Assembly: GCA_963969395.1 (NCBI GenBank)
Contig: OZ017803.1
Location: 930,001 to 994,000, forward strand
DNA length: 64,000 bases
From: Pseudoscleropodium purum
Lineage: Eukaryota; Streptophyta; Bryopsida; Hypnales; Brachytheciaceae
Reading direction: 5' to 3'
Positions 48,401 through 58,660 of this stretch are shown here, piece after piece; positions within the stretch are counted from its first letter, which is position 1, and each line of letters begins with the position of its first letter. A program made the position numbers and the translations under genes. Below the pieces are notes generated by a model. That model saw only the letters and a program-made list of their open reading frames with translations. It was not told where the DNA came from and searched no databases.

Positions 48401-51400
48401 TGTGGCTTGAGCAATCAGTTAACATAGCATGTTCAAGTATTCTTGAAGAGCCAGTCTATTGATCTGTTTTCATTATGATGGGCTTATGATGCGATTGCTT
48501 TTCAGATACACAGGGTAGGGATTGGAAGGTTGTGGTACCCGCTTTTGTTGATCACATGCATGAGCTGGCATTATCAGCCTTGCAATCTTTGAAGGTAACA
48601 CTTCTCGTTTCCTTTTTATCTGGGTAATTGCTATTGTACCCACTTTTTCTTTGTCTAGAATTTTTCTTAGTCTCCTTCTCTCTGTGAAATTCTTCAAATA
48701 ATGCATATTCCCTCCGTCCCGAAATGATTGTCCACAATTTTGTTGAGATTTTTTTATCCCAATTTCCAAATTTTATATCACTAGAATCAATGAAGAGCAT
48801 TGCATGTGTTCATTGCAACCTAAATAAAATTAGCCACAAGTAAGTCTCCATATGACCTACTCAGAACAACCTTAAAAAAACATGACATTCAAAGTGGACA
48901 ATTATATAGGGACGGAGGGAGTATGTTGGAGTCCACTTTGTCAATGTTACAACTTTGGGCATCTGCTGGTCTTACATAATCTTATAATTGGACATTTCTA
49001 CTCTTTGATACCACTATATACAAGGAACGTGTCCAAACATGAGTTTTCGACTGACATGCAGATTGTAGAAGATGGAGTTGACCCTGGAGCCGTTTGTACT
49101 CGGAGAAATTATGCTCGCTGGTTGATTGCCACTAGCAGTATATTGACGAGGTATGCATTCTATGAGCCTCTTCACCTGCTTAATGCCTTTCTTTTACTCA
49201 TACAAGGAGTTACATGATCACTCCGGTGTTTTTCAGATGTTTGTGGTTTATGTTTATCATAGGTTTTTCTTGTATTCCTTATTTTGAAGTAAGCGGGACT
49301 TGGAGATAGTGGAGTTTGAGCATGCAATAAAATACAGGCTGATCATTGAGGATATTTAAGTGAGTGTGTACCGACTCTCTGCTTCAAATCATGCTGACCT
49401 CAAGAAGATGGTTAAAAGGTACTTCTTTGTCGGATGTGTAGGAGCTCTGCCAACAAAGTGCTTCCCGCCATGTACATAGGAAAGGAAACAGATCTTGCTT
49501 TTGATGATATTATGCCTGACGATCCTGATTTTGCTGCCATTCAAGGTATGGGCAATCGAACATCGTTTTGTCATTGCATTCCCCGTTTAGGAGTTCCGGA
49601 GTTGAAATTTCCTTAGGGATCTAATTCGATATGGAGGTACTCATCAATTCTGCTGGTCGGTGAGAATGTTGCGGCTTTGGGTGTTAAAGGTGGTGGTTGT
49701 TGCACTCTGATGGCCTTTTGTTATTCAATTCTGTGGGAGTATAGGTCTAGCAGAAGCAGGGCTAATTCCTAGCAAACTCTCTATCGTGGATTCACAGTCT
49801 GCTGAGACTGAACCTGGCGTGGTCCATTTTAACCCTGACAGGTATGTATAAAGAGTGAAACGCAGCTGCGTGACTTGCTGACGTTGCTCTTGTCTGCTCA
49901 GATAGGTTTTGTTATCTGCTTTCACTTAGAGAGTATTAGGGACTTGAAAGCGCCTGACTTTCAGAATGAAGCGCACCGCTCGAGTTTAAATATTTTATGA
50001 AATACTTTATAACATTACCGTTGGCTTGTGCACAGTCCATTGTCGAGGCTAGACCTTGTGTGTTGGAAAGTTGCTCTTCATCATCGCTCTCTCCCAGCTA
50101 TCTCTAAAGAGGTATCTTTTCTTCGCTTTGGCATTTCTATCAACTGGCCTGGTCTTCGTTTGGAGGAAATTCAGGTAACACTAGTTTGGCGTTATATGAA
50201 AGCGTGGAGATCTCATTGAATACAGAAGATATCTTCTAATGGATAGTAATCATGTGCAGGACTTTCAAGAAAAATCAGGATTCATGGATGTGGACCGCAT
50301 TGAGAGCAGAGCGTGGCCTGCTATAGTGAGTGACCTGTATTCCGGAGATAGCAGCATCATCGCTACTGCTTTTGGTACAACTCTAACTTAAGTTATCATC
50401 GTAAGTATTATGTAGTGTCATTGTAAACATGGAGCATTTGTACCCCATAAGTTTGGATTTGAACTCGCACCTCGTGAGGGTATCTGTTTTTCAGGGTTCA
50501 CAAGAATGTTACAACCGCAGAAGCCTGTAACAAATGGTCAAGCAGCGATTGCCCTCGCATATGGAGATTCATCTGAGCAACTTGGGGAGGAGATAGCAAG
50601 GATTGAAGCAGAGCAAATGGCTGATGAAGCAGTTGCTGCAGACGCTGTTATGGAGGCTCGTACGCAGAAAGAGGTAAAGGCTCTTTTTGATGGGGAAATT
50701 GGGGCTGAGAAGAAGCAAAGAGAAGAGGCTGTGATGGAGTTGGAGGAAGTAAAATCCATGTTAGAAAAGATTACATCAGAAAGAGAATCTGAGAAGGATG
50801 AGCTTCTTAAGAACCAGGCGACTGTAGAAGCACAGAAAAGCCTTTTGCGTGAGATACAGCAAAGAGTTGATGACCAACTGCAGTCACTAGCAGCGCTTCA
50901 AGTGGAAGTTTCTTATGAGAAAGATAGACTTGAAAAACTCAATACAAAAGCTGAAGAAGACCAGGAGTCCGCTGCCAGATTGAAGATGGAAATTGAGGCA
51001 GAGAAGAAATCTCTGATTCTTGCAAGGTACAGCATAGATATGCTTGGATGTGACTTGTCAATTGGAAGTCCAAGATCTATTCTTCTGTTTTTATGTCAAT
51101 TATCGACTCAATGATTCAAAGAGGAATGTTTTAACTAGATCTTCTTTACGGCGCCTTGATGAAACCTGATGACAAACGAGGATGGTGATATGGATAATAA
51201 TGCTCCTCTCAGCTTGATTTAGTGGTTGGTACGATTTTGTCTGGAATTGCTTTATATATCTCATCACATTTATTTTATATGTACATCTCATTGACTCGGG
51301 ACTCTATTTTACAATTCAGGATGTGCAGGCTCTATGTTCAGGGTCGTAATTTTTCTAATGTAAATGTGACGTGTTCGTTCTTGTTTAGTAGATTATGGGC

Positions 51401-52058
51401 TGAGGAGGAAGCCCAAAAAGCACGGGCACAGTACCAACTCCTCGATGAAGCCAGGCGGCGGTGGGCAAGTCGTGGGATTGAAGTTACTATTGACAAGTCT
51501 CTCGACGAGGATAGCATTCCTGGTCCAAGTTGGCGCTTCAGTGGAGGTAATACCGAACTTGAAAAATTGCTTCACCGTGCACCCATTCAAGACGTTATGG
51601 ATAAAGGGGAAGATCTGAAGACGAGGGTCAATAATGCTGTGGTGGGATACTGGTATGCCATCCTGGAAGTGCTCAGCCGGATTTACCATAGGATTGTGGA
51701 GTGGCTGAGGGTAATATGGTGGAGGATATCAGAGCTATCACAGGATACCCTGTCATCCGTCAGTAACAGTGTGCAGGACACTGGGTCTGCTGTCGTCGGA
51801 AAGTTCCGTGATGCACAGAGTTCAGTGTCGGAAACGTTCCGTGGTGCACAGAATTCAGTGTCGGAAACGTTTCGTGGTGCGCAGAGTTCAGTGTCGGAAT
51901 CGTACCGTGGTGTACAAAGTTCAGTGTCAGGAACGTTCCGTGGTGCACAAAGTTCAGTTTCGAATATTTCCGCGGGTGCAGTAGACGGAACGAAGAGATT
52001 TGCTGATGGATGCAAAACTGAAATTGGAAAAATTAGACAACGCTTTAAGCATGACTGA
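45438..52058 (+). CDS. Chloroplast-type SLH-domain / coiled-coil membrane protein, 11 exons
   Basis: Exons: 45438-45762, 46915-46992, 47226-47777, 48506-48594, 49062-49150, 49442-49545, 49745-49841, 50036-50111, 50260-50374, 50495-51026, 51392-52058. All junctions are GT/AG and in frame, giving 907 residues. Residues 1-50 (MAFVTVKPSHASSCF...) look like a plastid transit peptide. Residues 109-133 form one membrane segment (GFGAGVVLAIGVSLISYSYF). An acidic, repetitive linker spans about 136-318. Residues 319-530 hold S-layer-homology-like motifs (RWLIATSS, PAMYIGKETDLAFDDI, DDPDFAAIQGLAEAGLIP, GFTRMLQPQKPVTNGQAAIA). Residues 535-720 are a charged coiled coil followed by EEEAQKARAQ. The C-terminal part includes an amphipathic 11-residue repeat. 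The layout matches the plant SLH-domain family exemplified by Arabidopsis At5g23890/At5g52410, whose role is poorly known. SLH modules in bacteria bind envelope polymers, so a structural role at plastid membranes is inference. Two introns carry MITEs. Confidence 0.9.
47449..47720 (+). repeat. 60-bp in-frame tandem repeat in SLH-gene exon 3
   Basis: A 60-base unit occurs four times in full (47449-47688), followed by a shortened fifth copy and the start of a sixth. It encodes the 20-residue repeat DQPNAESAGSxKKQGISKQT at about residues 209-300. The copies differ by only a few bases, which points to recent expansion. The encoded linker is polar and probably disordered, lying between the membrane segment and the SLH region. 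Confidence 0.9.
47995..48324. mobile_element. MITE in SLH-gene intron 3 (AAGGTAGCAGCACC termini)
   Basis: The left end is GTAAGGTAGCAGCACCCATA followed by ACCATC; the right end is GGTTATGGATGTTGCCACCT followed by TAT, an imperfect inverted copy. The unit of about 330 bases lies fully within intron 3 (47778-48505). Related elements occur at 52713-53675 and 57521-57899. Non-coding. Confidence 0.6.
48708..48921. mobile_element. Stowaway-type MITE in SLH-gene intron 4
   Basis: The ends read TTCCCTCCGTCCCGAAATGA and (reverse complement of the right end) CTCCCTCCGTCCCTATATAA, both followed by TTGTCCAC. The 214-base element is flanked by TA on both sides (48706-48707 and 48922-48923), the target-site duplication of Tc1/mariner elements. 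CTCCCTCCGT termini are the hallmark of plant Stowaway MITEs. It lies wholly in intron 4 (48595-49061) and has no coding capacity. Confidence 0.9.
50425..50494 (-). repeat. B-box-like fragment in SLH-gene intron 9
   Basis: On the minus strand the sequence GCGAGTTCAAATCC resembles the polymerase III B box of tRNA-derived SINEs, as in the segments near 13350 and 29385. No A box is clear. It may be a SINE fragment or coincidence. Confidence 0.2.
51804..51968 (+). repeat. 33-bp in-frame tandem repeat in the last SLH-gene exon
   Basis: Five copies of a 33-base unit encode the 11-residue repeat FRGAQSSVSET (variants FRDAQSSVSET, YRGVQSSVSGT) at about residues 824-878. Eleven-residue periodicity gives an amphipathic helix of the type seen in LEA group 3 and lipid-surface-binding proteins. 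The copies are highly similar, which suggests recent unequal exchange or slippage. Confidence 0.9.
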
Positions 52059-52712
52059 ATTTTGATTTTGATTTTGGCTCAGATCCACAGCCGGCTGGCA
52101 ATCTAGAGGATGCATTCAAACTTCTTCCACAGGTGCGAGTGGTGTCCTACCTCTCTTTACCTGAGGATCTACTTGAAATTAACTTGATCAACCTAGATTG
52201 CTGCATGAACCACATGCCTGCCGAATTGGTGGTATGTAGAGTATCGTTCAACAGAATATTAGGCCTGGGAAAGTTAGCTTTGTGGGGAAGTTAGTATTGC
52301 ACGTATTGAGGACAATTGATTTACAGTAGCGTTGTGAACCAACGCTTTTTTTTATAAATTTGCTCATTACTTGAGATGATTTGTGTTCTGGATAACTTCA
52401 GAAAACGAAACATTGTCGATTAATGTTTGCCCATACACATTGTATTACCAGAAGTTGTGCTACTCTATCTTTTGGTTTGACTCGGTCAGTGATTTAGCTG
52501 GTTCTTGTTGTTTTACTCATCAATTTCTCTGGTCAAAGTACTTGTATACTCGACCCTTTCTGGGTTTAAGAAAAATTATCCCTTCTGAACATGCAAATTC
52601 TTTTAGGCAAAGTGTTCTGTGTCGGTCACTTGGTACTTTTTCATTTGCAGCTCCAAAATTGTTACGGTGTACTATGATGTAAGGTCGTAAGGTCGAAAAT
52701 AGAATTAGAAAG
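52059..52712. other. SLH-gene 3' region
   Basis: Gene-like composition continues for about 600 bases after the stop codon and probably includes the 3' untranslated region. No further domain-bearing exon was recognised. Confidence 0.4.
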
Positions 52713-53675
52713 TAAGGTAGGAGCACTCATAACCATCCATTTAAGCAATTCAGCATAGTTGGAGGTAGGTTTTTCTAGAAAAATGTTTTTTCAATATTAG
52801 CAATTGAAAATCATGAATTTTTTAAAAAGAAATAATTTTCTTGGATAAGGCATCTGATTTCTACGAATTTTCAAAGTAGAACTCCCTAGGACACCCTAAA
52901 TGGCACTCTACTAAATTTGTCTTGATTTGAATTCTAAAATCTAAAAAGTCAAAGCCCACCAATTACAATTAAGTATGGAGGTAGTTTTAAGGGATTTTTG
53001 GAGACATTTTAAGATTTTCTTTTTTACACTTTTGAGGGAACTTTTCAATCGAAGTAAGGTAGGTGGCTCTAAAAGTGATACTTTGAGGGTTATTGGGACT
53101 TTTTGATGTTTTTTAGATGCTTGAAAATATTTTTCATTATTTTTCACTTGAAGAAGAACTGATGTGGAATCTAACCCAAGTGGTTTCATATTTTTTAGAG
53201 TTATTATGAATTAGTTATGAATTTTTTTCCATAGGTTCCTATTTGTGATTTCTAGCCCTTGCAAAACCCACTCTTAAATGGTCTGAAAAAAGATATGGCT
53301 TTACTAAAAACAAGCATTGAGGTATGCAAAAAGTAATAGAGAAGGTTTTAAAATGTGACCTTTGCTAAAACTTAAATGGAAGCTTGAGTTAATTATTATT
53401 TCAGATTTTTTAGCATATGTATGAAGGTAATTGGCCCACCAATTCTCATTTTGAAAAAAATTAATGAACATCTATCCACTTAATTAGAAATGGCCCACTT
53501 GTAACTTTTAAATTGACCTTCAATGAATCAACTCTTCTTCTTCTCTAATGTAGTCAATAGTTTATCATATATCCATTTTTGAACCACTTAGAAGACAGTT
53601 TGAAGAAGAGGGTTGGTTTTAGAGCACACTACTATATAGGTACAATCAAGGTTATAGGTCCTCCTACCTTAAAGA
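52713..53675. mobile_element. DNA element with AAGGTAGGAG...ATAACC termini (~0.96 kb)
   Basis: The left end TAAGGTAGGAGCACTCATAA is followed by CC; the right end is GGTTATAGGTCCTCCTACCT followed by TAA, an inverted match. A further AAGGTAGG-type end at about 53056 suggests a second element nested inside or an internal terminal duplication. Open frames are short and not recognised as a transposase. Confidence 0.5.
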
Positions 53676-55066
53676 TTACAAAGCACATGATCCAAAAAAT
53701 TCTATTAGAAGAAGTCTTTCCAAGTCAACAAGAGGAAATAGATATTGGAAGTGAAGCCTTTAAGATTAATTTTTTTTTATTGTTCATTGACCTTTATAGG
53801 CTGACTTACCCTTTAATTAGCCTATACAAATTTCTATAAAGTCCCCTCCAAAGAATAGCTACCTCCCATTTGTAGGCAAAATGTTTATCATTTTTAGAAC
53901 ATATTCATCATTTTGAGGTGATGCTCATAATTTTTAAATGAAGCAACAGATTGTAGACACAATTTGCCTAAAGGTCATACTTCAGATTTATAGAAGTTCC
54001 TGCATTGTTTACATATGTTGTCATGACAAAGAAATTGACAAACAATACAAAAGAAATCTTAGTTTGAAAAAGAAATTGATTTTGGTCAACTTCTAAGGAA
54101 TGATGAAGATGAAAGAAAAGACATATGATAGATCATCACAAGAGATGATCACAAAAGGAAGTTGCACTATAAACTTCTGTAATATACATCTTTTAATATG
54201 ATGTGGTATTTCAAAACTAAATAAAGTTGCTATCAGAAAATTAGTCCATGACATTCATATAGATCAACATGTCTTCAATTTCTTATATCCAAATCTTGAC
54301 CCTAAATGGCTTACAAGTTACAAAAGAATGTCCTATGAATAATTTGTTGCAAGACATGGTATGCTCTAGTCAACCTTGAATTCCACAAATTACAAAATGT
54401 ATAGCAAATGTATAATGTGCCATTTCTGAGCTGCATAGTGTGTGAATTAGTTCACCTTCAGTACAAAGAAGTATCGCACAGAATCAAAAGCACCTCTGAA
54501 AATCTCGTTTTCCATGTTTAAAATTTGCAGTAACTTACTTAGATACATCGCTAGGATAAGTGCATTTCTATAAATAAAAATTAAATGATTACAATACTTC
54601 ATGTTGAAAAACAGTAAGTCAAACAATAGGTTGGGAATGAGGTCCCTTCCTGCAGCAGTACCATAGAAGCTACAGGATTAAGGGTTAAGCAACGGTTTAC
54701 AAAGAATAAGAATGAGATATGTATTAGAAGAACCAGTGGCACATTGAATCCCATTTCAAAAGATGGACATTATCCCTTCAAGAGTGATAGGAGTTGCAAT
54801 GCAATTCAATTCAAGAGTGTACAGATGCCATTCTAGAAATCATGTGGCATAGAATAACCAGATTCGAGAATACTTACAACGAACCGGACATTCAAGGAAG
54901 AACCAAGTTGATTTTTAATAGAGTACCACTTGGCTGCGAGAGAGAAAGACTCGGCGGCATTCCTTGTCCATGCGAAGAGCTCCAGGAGCCACCGCAGATG
55001 GAGAAACCGCCGTATTCTACAAAGTCGATATGTATATATATCCTCGAGCTTCAGTGATTAAAAGCT
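53676..55066. other. AT-rich intergenic sequence
   Basis: I see no gene. The last few hundred bases (about 54600-55066) are less AT-rich and probably contain the 3' untranslated region of the minus-strand DUF1279 gene. Confidence 0.45.
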
Positions 55067-55501
55067 TCAATGGCTTTTGAACAAGTTTCGTCGAGCTAAC
55101 AAGCGGGCCACGGGAGGAGTGAGGGCCACGGTGATGGGAATCCGGATGGGCATGAGCGCTTTGTTGCACAGAAACGCCAGCGCCAGCGCTCCCCCTCCAG
55201 AAACGGCTGCGTGCACAGCCGATTTCCGGTCCTCGGTATGAGCATCACCAGCCGTGCCCTCCAACTTGCCCTCCAACGCCACCGCCTCGTACTTCTGAAT
55301 ATCCTCGGCTTCCTCCTTCTCCATGCCGGCGCTGTACAAGCCCACTCTCTGCAACACCGCCCCTACGTCCACGTTGTTCTTGATCGCGGCGTAGCAGCCC
55401 GTCACTGACACGGCGGACACGGTCAAATGCACGCCCACCGCCACTTTGCCATACTTCGCCACCAGCTCCTTGAAACCTGCCACGGACAGCGCCCGGGACA
55501 T
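55067..55501 (-). CDS. DUF1279 (FAM210-like) small membrane protein, single exon
   Basis: The 144-residue frame starts at the ATG at 55501 (MSRALSVAGF); the frame stays open nine codons further upstream without another ATG. The conserved N-terminal core ELVAKYGKVAVGVHLTVSAV, then the SVTGCYAAIKNNVDV segment, is the DUF1279 signature shared with plant homologues and with animal FAM210 proteins of mitochondria. A second hydrophobic stretch near residues 102-130 (GGGALALAFLCNKALMPIRIP, ITVALTPPVARLLARR) fits a paired membrane anchor. The basic, amphipathic N-terminus could serve in organelle targeting. Family members are linked to organelle membranes, with molecular function not settled. The charged middle segment (residues 60-95) is variable. 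No introns are present. Confidence 0.85.
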   Translation of the reverse strand: MSRALSVAGFKELVAKYGKVAVGVHLTVSAVSVTGCYAAIKNNVDVGAVLQRVGLYSAGMEKEEAEDIQKYEAVALEGKLEGTAGDAHTEDRKSAVHAAVSGGGALALAFLCNKALMPIRIPITVALTPPVARLLARRNLFKSH

Positions 55502-55529
55502 CCTCACAACCACCGACTGCGAAGCCACA

Positions 55530-55563
55530 GAACCCTGAAACCCTAAAACCCTAAAACCCTAAA
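55530..55563 (-). promoter_or_regulatory. Telo-box cluster in the DUF1279 gene leader
   Basis: Three near-consecutive CCCTAAAA units (the plant telomere-type repeat) lie 30-60 bases upstream of the ATG. In plants such telo boxes in the 5' regions of housekeeping and ribosomal or organelle-related genes bind Myb-type telomere-repeat factors. Short size and location argue for a regulatory motif, not a relic chromosome end. Confidence 0.55.
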
Positions 55564-57520
55564 TTCAAATCCCCCACAATCAAACCATACGAAATTTGGA
55601 ACGGATTACAACCACCGCTACAACTCACAGAATCCTCAAAAATCCTAATCCCAATCCCGAAAACTCTAGAAGAGTTCACAAATTCAAACCCTGCAAATCC
55701 AAACCCCACGAAATCAAAAACTACGAAATCTTGAATAGATCACAAAATCCGCGCCACAACTCACAAAATCTTCACAAAATCTCAATCGAAGCCCTCCAAT
55801 CTCTAGACGAGGTCGGTCACTCTCCAATTCTCACTCCAAAATCGTCCACTTCGAACAGTCATCAATAAGCTGAGAAAACAGCAAATGTATCCCGATTCGA
55901 ATCAACCCTCAAGCGGAGTAAACAGAGTTTCTTTTGCATTTCCAATTGTGACCCTGTATCAGAGCAATCTACGCAAGCTTGGAATGGTCGAGGAGTGTAT
56001 GTAAGAAACGTTCACTGAGGAGAGACAGGTAAACAGGCCTTTCGAGACACATAAATAAAGCTACAATCGCGAGTGACAAACAAATGTATGAAGGAACTGG
56101 GGACAGTAGTAACGCAAGTCTGGTTGTGATGATCAAAACCCTAATTGCTAAACCCTTGCGAAGCAGGGCAGACTCCAAATCTTTTCACCTTGTCGAATTG
56201 AATAATGATAAAAAATTGGCCTTCGTTTGAATTTCTAAAGCACTTTAAGAAACTTTGAATCCAACTATGAATTCAAAATTTTCACATTTTCACATTTAAT
56301 TGTGAATAATGAATTTATGAGCTGTGTTCAAGGTGAAAAATATGGAAACAAGCAAGGCTTCTATTTTTGTCAAAATTTCGCCAGACTATCAAAAACTTGA
56401 CCTCTTTGGCTTCATCCCTCTAAAAATTGGCCTCTAGAATGAGGTTGCATGGGGACATTGGTCCAAAAAAACAAAACCTTGGAGATAGGTCTTAGAATTA
56501 GGCCTAATTTGAAATAAATGCTAGGATGCAATATAGAGTGGGGACATCCATTACCATTTTAAAGAACTTTTGCCACAATTCTACCATTTTGATCACCTTT
56601 ATGCAACTTGGTATTTCAAATATGAATTTCAAATTTGAAAATATTATATTCTTACAGTTTCTTGAGGGTGAAGTAATGTAGAGTTATGCAAGCTCTACAA
56701 TAAATGCTTAAAGTACAATATAGAATTCAGATCTCTACGACCATTATGTATTTTTACTACAACTTTGCTTATTTTGTCACTTCGATCATCTTTTTAGTAT
56801 TAGACATTGAGTATGTAGCTCAATGTAGACATAAGTTTATATTAAGTGAATTTGTTTGACATCCATAGGATAGACTTCTATATGGTTAGAATCAAGAAAG
56901 GTAAAGATTATGGAAGTTGGCCAAAACAATTTTAATCTTGGAAAACTTGAAATTTGTTTTTTAATTTCAACTCCATATAGAAGTCTACCTATAGTTCAAT
57001 GTAGACATGGACATAATAGTGACCAAATTTGTTGTATATTGGATAGTTGTCATTCTTAATCACATAGGAAAAACAAAAAAGCTATATTTGGGTAAAATTT
57101 AAGAATGGCATTCTAATAATAATATGTAAAAGTTATAAGAGGTGAAAGTGGAATTGTTAGATTTTCTAAAGCCATACCCTAATTTCAATGTCACTATTTT
57201 GAGTAGGTGCAACAAGTTTCTATTCTTTTGTTGGAATTTTCAAGGTTTGCATTTGGATGCACATTTAAGTTTGAATGATTCTATCTTTACTACCTTATTT
57301 AAATAATTTAACCTTTAAATGCCAAAGGGGTAAGCCTTGAAATCATTCTTTTCTTGTTACTGTATAGATCACTAGCTTCCAAAATTGCAAAAGTAGTCAT
57401 TGCAAATCAAACTATTGTAGAAGATCTTCACTTTCCAAAACAAATTTTGAGGATGGATAGTTGTACTTCTGTCCTATACAATTTCATTTCTTGTCTTCCA
57501 TTGGACACAAAATGTTAATA
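55564..57520. other. DUF1279 upstream region passing into AT-rich sequence
   Basis: The first ~600 bases have gene-like composition (promoter or leader of the DUF1279 gene). Beyond about 56200 the sequence is AT-rich, with inverted short fragments and no gene recognised. Confidence 0.45.
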
Positions 57521-57899
57521 TAAGATGAAGATACTCATAACTGTTCTTGTATCTATTGATGTACCTAAAACTTTTACAAAAAGTGTCTTTAGGCTTCCAT
57601 AAAAGCCTCCTTCAAAAGCGTCATTAAACAATCCCTTCCTTAATAGTGATTTGTTGACTACTGATTTTGTCAAATTTTAATTTCAAATCCACCTATGTAA
57701 CAGTTTTCTTAGTGTAGTTAGCTGTCACTTTGAAAATTCATAGAAAATACATGCCATACCCAAAAAGTCCCTTTTTAAAAATAAAAAAAATTTGTGATTT
57801 TCAATTGCTAATGACATAAAAATATGATTTTTACGAATAGGAGCTTTCAACTATGCTGAATTGTTTATATTGAAGGTTTTGGGTGTTTCTTCTACCGTA
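57521..57899. mobile_element. MITE-like element related to the SLH intron-3 MITE (~380 bp)
   Basis: The left end TAAGATGAAGATACTCATAA and right end (inverse) CTACGGTAGAAGAAACACCC are imperfect inverted repeats. The subterminal CAATTCAGCATAGTTG block is shared, inverted, with 52713-53675. The termini are worn, so the call is moderate. Confidence 0.4.
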
Positions 57900-58660
57900 G
57901 GTAGGAGTGCGATTACCAAATGTGACTAGAGGCGAGGCGCAGGAGTAGCATACCGTGAATTTCATACAACAGTGGAAACTACGATATCAACACACAATCA
58001 CCACCCAGGATGCGCAAGAAAGAAGGAAAACAGTAGATGAGGTAGACTCCAACCTCCAAAGATAACTCACAGAGATGCTACTCTAGTATATTCTTATACA
58101 CTCGACATAGAATCATGAATTGCAGCTCACAAGTCACATGGAATAGTGCAAAAATGGAACACCGGAAGGTAACTAAGCTTGAAGAGGTTTGAGTGAATGG
58201 AAGTGGAAATCAGAACATGAAAGTAGAAGTGGAAAGGAGAAGGTTTCAGACCTTAAGCAAAGGACTCTACAACAGATTCAGGAGGAACTACTGCGCGAGC
58301 ATCAATCATAACAGCAAAAAGCATCGAGGACTCTCTCAAGTGAGAAGTGTCATGTTTGCATGGAAATGAACATGTGCACTCACTCAAAATCACATTGAAA
58401 CTGAAATTGGCAAGAATCAATGTCAAGAGGGAGAGCTAGAATCGATTCAATCAATGTCAGAGACTTCAATATCCACACCTACACAGCCTCTTTCAACATT
58501 GGAGGTAATCACAGTGAAGTGCATCGATCTCATTCCACCCAAGTCTGAAATCCATATCAAAAAATTCTTCAATTACAGAAATAAACAGCTAACTCAAGTC
58601 TACAATCAATAACATCTCTGATGTACAAGGAATAAGCCTGCAGATTGTTGTGTGAACTAC
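57900..58660 (-). other. Downstream region of the proline-rich protein gene
   Basis: Gene-like composition. It may be 3' untranslated sequence, or hold a further exon if the GTAAGT at the end of the long proline-rich exon is used as a splice donor. A candidate acceptor (GATTTCAG|ACTTGG) lies near 58542 on the minus strand and would add only about 16 codons. Confidence 0.4.

Noticed and set aside
51683..52015. Minus-strand frame with repeated histidine/asparagine-rich motifs
   Set aside because: It is the antisense of the 33-base repeat in the SLH gene; the repeat fully explains it.
53579..53839. 86-codon frame inside the 52713-53675 element region
   Set aside because: It starts within a non-coding element and runs past its end, with no transposase motif; judged a chance frame.
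55530..55563. Interstitial telomere or chromosome-end relic
   Set aside because: There are only about three units, located in a gene leader; a regulatory telo box is the simpler reading.
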